Source: Emcibacter nanhaiensis (lineage in GTDB: Bacteria > Pseudomonadota > Alphaproteobacteria > Sphingomonadales > Emcibacteraceae). Taken from it: DNA of 64,000 nucleotides. The DNA is taken from contig NZ_VFIY01000004.1 in assembly GCF_006385175.1 (NCBI RefSeq), positions 434,001 to 498,000 on the forward strand, given 5' to 3'. Positions 60,286 to 64,000 of this stretch are shown piece after piece (position 1 is the first letter of the stretch; every line of letters starts with the position of its first letter). A program made the translations under genes and the position numbers. Under the pieces are notes generated by a model. It had not been told where the DNA came from, ran no database searches, and saw only the letters and a list, made by a program, of their open reading frames with translations.

Positions 60286-61164
60286 TCAGTCTAAAACAAT
60301 TCTTGCCGTATTATGTCCCCAGGCCAGCGCCCTGCCAAGGGTTTCGTCGGCCCGGGCTTTGGAGGGCAACGGCCCGATCCGCACCCGATAGAGTTTTTGT
60401 CCGTTGATGTCGACAAGCTCCAGTAAAGTCTGGCCCACGTGACGGATATCGTCGGCCACCATTTTGGCCCGCAATTTATCGGAAAAGGCGCCGATCTGCA
60501 CATAGATATTTTCACTGGCCGTTGCCGGGCTGTCCGGTTCGGCCTCAAGCGGCTGGACAACCACTTCGTCCTTCTTCGCAGGCTCCGGGGTAAAAACAGG
60601 TGCCGGTCGTGCGCTGGCTACCACAATCGGGGCTTTTTTCTGCTCTACTGGACTGGTTGCCGGTGCCGGGGTGTTGCGGGCGAAAACAGTCGCCGGCCGC
60701 GCATTCGGTCCGGGGACCGCTTCAACCCGTACCCGGGTGACGCCCTGTTTCTCGAACCCGAGCAACTGGGCGGAACGGCGCGAGACGTCAATCAGACGAT
60801 CGCCGACAAAGGGCCCCCGGTCATTGACTTTGAGAATCAGGTTGCGGCCATTTTCCAGGTTGGTCACCCGGACATAGCTCGGCATCGGCAATGTTGTATG
60901 CGCCGCCGTCAGGGCGTTCATATTGAAGGTTTCGCCATTGGCAGTCTTGCGGCCGTGGAATTTCGGCCCATACCATGACGCCATGCCTTCAGCCACATAA
61001 TGGGGATCCGCTTTGGGGACATAAACCTTGCCTGCTACCTTGTAGGGATTGCCGACTTTATACTCCCCCTTGGTCTGGCTGACCGGACCGCCGCCCGGCA
61101 CGGAAGAACAGGCCGCCAGGGCAGCAACCAGCGCCAGCAAGGAACAATACCGCAGCATCCTCAT
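60286..61164 (-). CDS. rlpA: Septal ring lytic transglycosylase RlpA with SPOR domain
   Basis: 292-residue lipoprotein (lipobox LAACSS at residues 16-21). A double-psi beta-barrel domain contains GMASWYGPKFHGRKTANGE, LILKVNDRGPF and RLIDVSRRSAQLLGF. A Pro/Ala-rich linker follows, then a SPOR domain (YVQIGAFSDKLRAKMVADDI) that binds denuded glycan at the division site. The start overlaps the mltB stop by 4 bases. Confidence 0.93.
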   Translation of the reverse strand: MRMLRYCSLLALVAALAACSSVPGGGPVSQTKGEYKVGNPYKVAGKVYVPKADPHYVAEGMASWYGPKFHGRKTANGETFNMNALTAAHTTLPMPSYVRVTNLENGRNLILKVNDRGPFVGDRLIDVSRRSAQLLGFEKQGVTRVRVEAVPGPNARPATVFARNTPAPATSPVEQKKAPIVVASARPAPVFTPEPAKKDEVVVQPLEAEPDSPATASENIYVQIGAFSDKLRAKMVADDIRHVGQTLLELVDINGQKLYRVRIGPLPSKARADETLGRALAWGHNTARIVLD

Positions 61165-62207
61165 TTCAGTTCATCCGATAACAGGCTCACGCCCAGGGCG
61201 TAAAAGTTGGAACAATTATACCGCAGTATAGAGCGAAAATTCTCATATGTCAGGTAGGCAGGGCCATCCCTGCCCGCCGGCATCACCAGCGACGCCTTGA
61301 ACGGCCGCTCACCCACATCCGGCAGTTCACCGCCGAATTTGGTCTTCACGCCAAGGGCTTTCCATTCCTCGAGGCTGAGCTGCTTGCTGTGGTCCTTAAG
61401 CGCCCGGCGGCAGCTTTTGATCTTGCCGGTCTGTTTGACTTTTTCCCACAGGCCGTCAATGTCTTCGGGCAGCTTGACTTCCCGGCCCCAGGTCTGGCTC
61501 TCGTCCCAGCCGTGTTTTTTCAGATAATTGGCGATCGAGGCAAACACATCCGCTTCGTTGAGCCAGATATCCTTGTGGCCGTCCCCGTCAAAATCATAGG
61601 CATAGGCGAAAAAGCTGGACGGCATGAACTGCCCCTGCCCCATGGCGCCGGCCCAGCTGCCTTTCATGTCCTGCGGAGAGATGTGCCCCTGGTCGAGGAT
61701 GGTCAACGCCCGGAGCAGTTCCTTGCGGAAAAACTCTGGCCGCCGCATATCATACGCCAGCGTGGTCAGCGCCGCGATCACGCTGTAGCCGCCGGTATAG
61801 CCGCCGTAGTTGGTCTCCATACCCCAGATGGCGGCGATAAAGCGATCCTGCACCCCCATGCGGTCCGCCACCGGCGAGAGCACTTCAGAATATTCCTGGA
61901 TTTTCTTCCGCCCCATGGCGATGCGGGTTTCGCTGACCCGGCGGCTGATATATTGATCATAGGTCTGGGTGAATTCCGGCTGGCGGCGATCAAGTTCAAT
62001 GATTTTCGGAATTGGCGCCACGCCGGCAAAGGCGGCATCCAGGGTGTCGGCACTGATCCCCTTGGCTATGGCTTCGCTTTTCAGATCCTGAAGCCAAGCC
62101 TGGAACGGCTGCGGGTTGTCAGGGATGACTTTTTCTTCAGCCTGGAGGGAAGAGAGGGAGATAATAAAGGTTAGGAAAAAGCCGAAAATTATTCCTGTTT
62201 TCTTCAC
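61161..62207 (-). CDS. mltB: Lytic murein transglycosylase B
   Basis: 348 residues with a Sec signal peptide and an MltB-type SLT domain. The catalytic Glu is in IWGMETNYGGYTGGYSVIAA; GAMGQGQFMPSSFFAYAYDF and DIWLNEADVFASIANYLKKH are the family's other landmarks. It lacks the C-terminal peptidoglycan-binding domain that many alphaproteobacterial homologues have. First gene of the leftward mltB, rlpA, dacC, tmk, holB, metG, tatD run. Confidence 0.93.
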   Translation of the reverse strand: MKKTGIIFGFFLTFIISLSSLQAEEKVIPDNPQPFQAWLQDLKSEAIAKGISADTLDAAFAGVAPIPKIIELDRRQPEFTQTYDQYISRRVSETRIAMGRKKIQEYSEVLSPVADRMGVQDRFIAAIWGMETNYGGYTGGYSVIAALTTLAYDMRRPEFFRKELLRALTILDQGHISPQDMKGSWAGAMGQGQFMPSSFFAYAYDFDGDGHKDIWLNEADVFASIANYLKKHGWDESQTWGREVKLPEDIDGLWEKVKQTGKIKSCRRALKDHSKQLSLEEWKALGVKTKFGGELPDVGERPFKASLVMPAGRDGPAYLTYENFRSILRYNCSNFYALGVSLLSDELK

Positions 62208-62463
62208 GCTGCACGGACCTCTGTAGCTGATTCATTTGCAATTACCGGTGCTTAAGCCCGATCATGGTTAATAATCGTGACCAGATCAAGGCATAAAAGA
62301 CCATTTACAGTATATTTTCAACCTATTAATAGGAGATTACCCGCCAGCAATCGAAACCATGAAAAATGGGATAGGAATGTTTGGATTGATTTCGGTCTTG
62401 ACCTGATGAAATCAATGGGATACATCCTTCCCACTGCATTTCAATTCAGGCCCGCATTTTTAC

Positions 62464-62553
62464 GGAGAGGTGGCAGAGCGGTTGAATGCACCGGTCTTGA
62501 AAACCGGCAAGGGTGCAAGCCCTTCGTGGGTTCGAATCCCACCCTCTCCGCCA
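62464..62553 (+). tRNA. tRNA-Ser (anticodon UGA)
   Basis: 90 bases including encoded CCA. Acceptor arms GGAGAGG (62464-62470) and CCTCTCC (62543-62549) pair fully, with discriminator G. The anticodon stem CCGGT/ACCGG encloses CTTGAAA (anticodon TGA). A long variable arm (GGGTGCAAGCCC) and a T-loop GTTCGAATC are present. It serves as the attachment site of the integrative element that follows. Confidence 0.97.
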
Positions 62554-64000
62554 CTTGATTTTAAGTTATTGTAAAATCATAAGTTTCTGAAAAATATAAC
62601 CTTTTTCTTCCCAACTGCTACACCAACGTGCTACACCGCAGGGATGAAAGAGGACATGGCAAAATACCCAGGATTAAGCAAACGAGGCTCCCGTTATCAG
62701 ATCAGACGGAAGGTCCCGGTTGACCTCATTGATGTCTACGCTCCGAAAAAAGAGATCACCTACAGCCTCAAGACATCCGACTGGACTGAAGCCCTCAAGC
62801 GCCTGAATGTCGAGAACGTTAAAATCGATGCCGAGTTCGATAAAAAGCGTATGGAGCTCGAAGCCGCAAACAAGCCAGCACGTTCTGAGCTAACAGAAAC
62901 TGAAATCAGAACTATCGGTAGGCTATACTTTGCCTGGCTGCTTTCAGAAGACGATGAACAACGCTTGAAAGGGATCACAGACGAGTATCTGACTGGCATT
63001 GAGGTCATGGAGGATACGGCCAAGCAGGCCTATGCTCTTGGTGGCAAGAATGCACTTTTTGATGATCTGGTAGATGAGGTCCTGGCGTGGGAGGGGGTAA
63101 ATGTCCGCCTCGAAGCGGATTCGCCTTCCCGTTTAATGTTATCGAGGGAACTTCAGGCCCAGACGATCAGTGCGGTTAAAAAGATCGACCTTCGCGACAG
63201 TGGCCAGGTTGTTGAGACGCCGAAACCTACGGCACTTGCTCGTGCTCTTGAGGAGCCAGTCCCAGCAGCCAAAAAAGTAACTATCAAAGACCTCTTCCAC
63301 AAATGGAAGGCAGCGGCAAAACCTCAAGACAAAACTGCCTACGAGTTCGAAAAGTCAATCGACCGCTTCGTGCGTTACAACGGAGACCTGGACTACAAAC
63401 GAATTACAAAATCACACATCAGAGACTACAAGGATATGCTTTTACAGTATCCATCCATACTGACAAAGCAGCAGCGGGAAATGGACATCTCAGAGCTGAT
63501 AGAGTCCCTGGATGGCAAGGAAGATATAAAACGCCTGTCCCCGAGCACGGTCAATGAAAAGCATCTGGCTGCATTGAATACCATTCTGAATTGGGCGGTA
63601 AGTGATGGCTATCTCGATGCAAACCCGGCTCTGGGAATCAAAGCGATACCGTCCAAGGAAGACACCGGCAGGTTGCCCTACGACATCGATGATCTGCAAC
63701 TGATTTTCAGTCTGCCTGCGATCACAGGAGAGAAGACGCCAAGAGCAGCAGGTGGAGCGGCAGCAAAGTGGTTACCCCTCCTCTGCCTGTACACGGGTGC
63801 CAGGGAAGAAGAAATAGCTCAGGCCTTGTTAAACGATGTTAAAGAAGAAGACGGCATAACCTACATTGATCTTGTGGCAGACGAAACAACGGACAAACGC
63901 CTCAAAACGAAAAGCAGCCGGAGGCGGCTCCCTGTGCCCAAGACGTTACTCGACCTTGGCTTCATGAAATATGTTCATAACCTACGTGAAGACAAAGAGA
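62551..64000 (+). mobile_element. Left edge of an integrative element at tRNA-Ser (continues past window)
   Basis: A tyrosine integrase gene starts about 90 bases after the tRNA 3' end and points away from it, the classical arrangement of genomic islands and prophages that regenerate the tRNA on insertion. The other attachment site and cargo are beyond the window. Short repeat GCTACACC occurs twice (about 62620-62640). Confidence 0.7.
62644..64000 (+). CDS. Tyrosine recombinase / integrase (3' end outside window)
   Basis: Starts at ATG 62644 or, in the same frame, ATG 62656 (MAKYPGLSKRGSRYQIRRKV). An N-terminal DUF6538-like arm-binding region leads to a SAM-like core-binding domain (about residues 215-320; IDRFVRYNGDLDYKRITKSH). 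The catalytic domain then begins, with box I Arg in LYTGAREEEIAQ and the beta-hairpin Lys in KTKSSRRRLPVP. Box II and the Tyr lie past 64000. Similar to integrases of islands inserted at tRNA genes. Confidence 0.9.
   Translation, partial: MKEDMAKYPGLSKRGSRYQIRRKVPVDLIDVYAPKKEITYSLKTSDWTEALKRLNVENVKIDAEFDKKRMELEAANKPARSELTETEIRTIGRLYFAWLLSEDDEQRLKGITDEYLTGIEVMEDTAKQAYALGGKNALFDDLVDEVLAWEGVNVRLEADSPSRLMLSRELQAQTISAVKKIDLRDSGQVVETPKPTALARALEEPVPAAKKVTIKDLFHKWKAAAKPQDKTAYEFEKSIDRFVRYNGDLDYKRITKSHIRDYKDMLLQYPSILTKQQREMDISELIESLDGKEDIKRLSPSTVNEKHLAALNTILNWAVSDGYLDANPALGIKAIPSKEDTGRLPYDIDDLQLIFSLPAITGEKTPRAAGGAAAKWLPLLCLYTGAREEEIAQALLNDVKEEDGITYIDLVADETTDKRLKTKSSRRRLPVPKTLLDLGFMKYVHNLREDKE

Noticed and set aside
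1-64000. CRISPR arrays, rRNA genes or insertion sequences.
   Set aside because: I found no regularly spaced identical repeats, no rRNA and no transposase-like frames or terminal inverted repeats.

Overview
This window is chromosomal DNA from an alphaproteobacterium. The evidence is the gene order rne (-), amiC, mrcA, prfB; the long cell-wall, tmk, holB, metG, tatD block; and ordinary alphaproteobacterial housekeeping proteins. I cannot fix the genus from sequence alone; an Emcibacter, Kordiimonas or Sneathiella-like marine lineage is a guess.

Layout. Bases 1-31,430 are core chromosome: RNase E, an amidase and PBP1a for peptidoglycan, RF2 with its programmed frameshift, a bactofilin/M23 pair, glnE, an AsmA-like protein, tyrS, anmK, cysE with two cysteine desulfurases, panE, esterases, a tesA/ybbA/ybbP-type cluster and a Tat-exported beta-helix protein. 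Bases 31,427-42,897 are an integrated element of about 11.46 kb. Bases 43,000-62,207 return to chromosome: a MarR regulator with a MacA/MacB-type exporter, a secreted zinc metalloprotease with a PEP-CTERM-like tail behind a candidate sigma-54 promoter, a chromate transporter, and the block LOG, cyclophilin, MFS, MBL hydrolase, tatD, metG, holB, tmk, D,D-carboxypeptidase, rlpA, mltB. At 62,464 a tRNA-Ser is followed by a tyrosine integrase that runs off the window, the edge of a second element.

The main discovery candidate is the 11.46-kb element. It looks like a provirus of a small tailless icosahedral virus (PM2/corticovirus-like or FLiP-like, with a double-jelly-roll capsid) rather than a tailed or filamentous phage. 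It has a HerA/FtsK-like packaging ATPase, a 276-residue capsid candidate, a row of small one-helix membrane proteins, a 39-residue basic protein, a holin and a SleB-type cell wall hydrolase, a Rep_trans-like replication initiator and its own SSB. It has no terminase, no tail genes and no recombinase. It is bounded by two XerC/XerD dif-like sites: a full 28-bp site on the left and, on the right, a site whose XerD-type arm is degraded. This is the pattern left by elements that borrow the host Xer recombinases.

The attachment site lies inside the 3' end of the element's regulator gene (42457-42966). Joining the two ends in silico restores an uninterrupted frame into 31441-31551, giving a 183-residue protein with a different, hydrophobic C-terminus. 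It also places the second regulator (31586-32107) 34 bases downstream in the same direction. Integration therefore appears to change one regulator's tail and to separate the other from its promoter. Genes run in a leftward early operon (42224 to 37519, ending in a terminator at 37447-37471), a leftward structural and lysis operon (37369 to 32949, ending in a terminator at 32894-32923), and a separate adenine methyltransferase gene. Two inverted operator-like sites sit between the regulator and the early operon.
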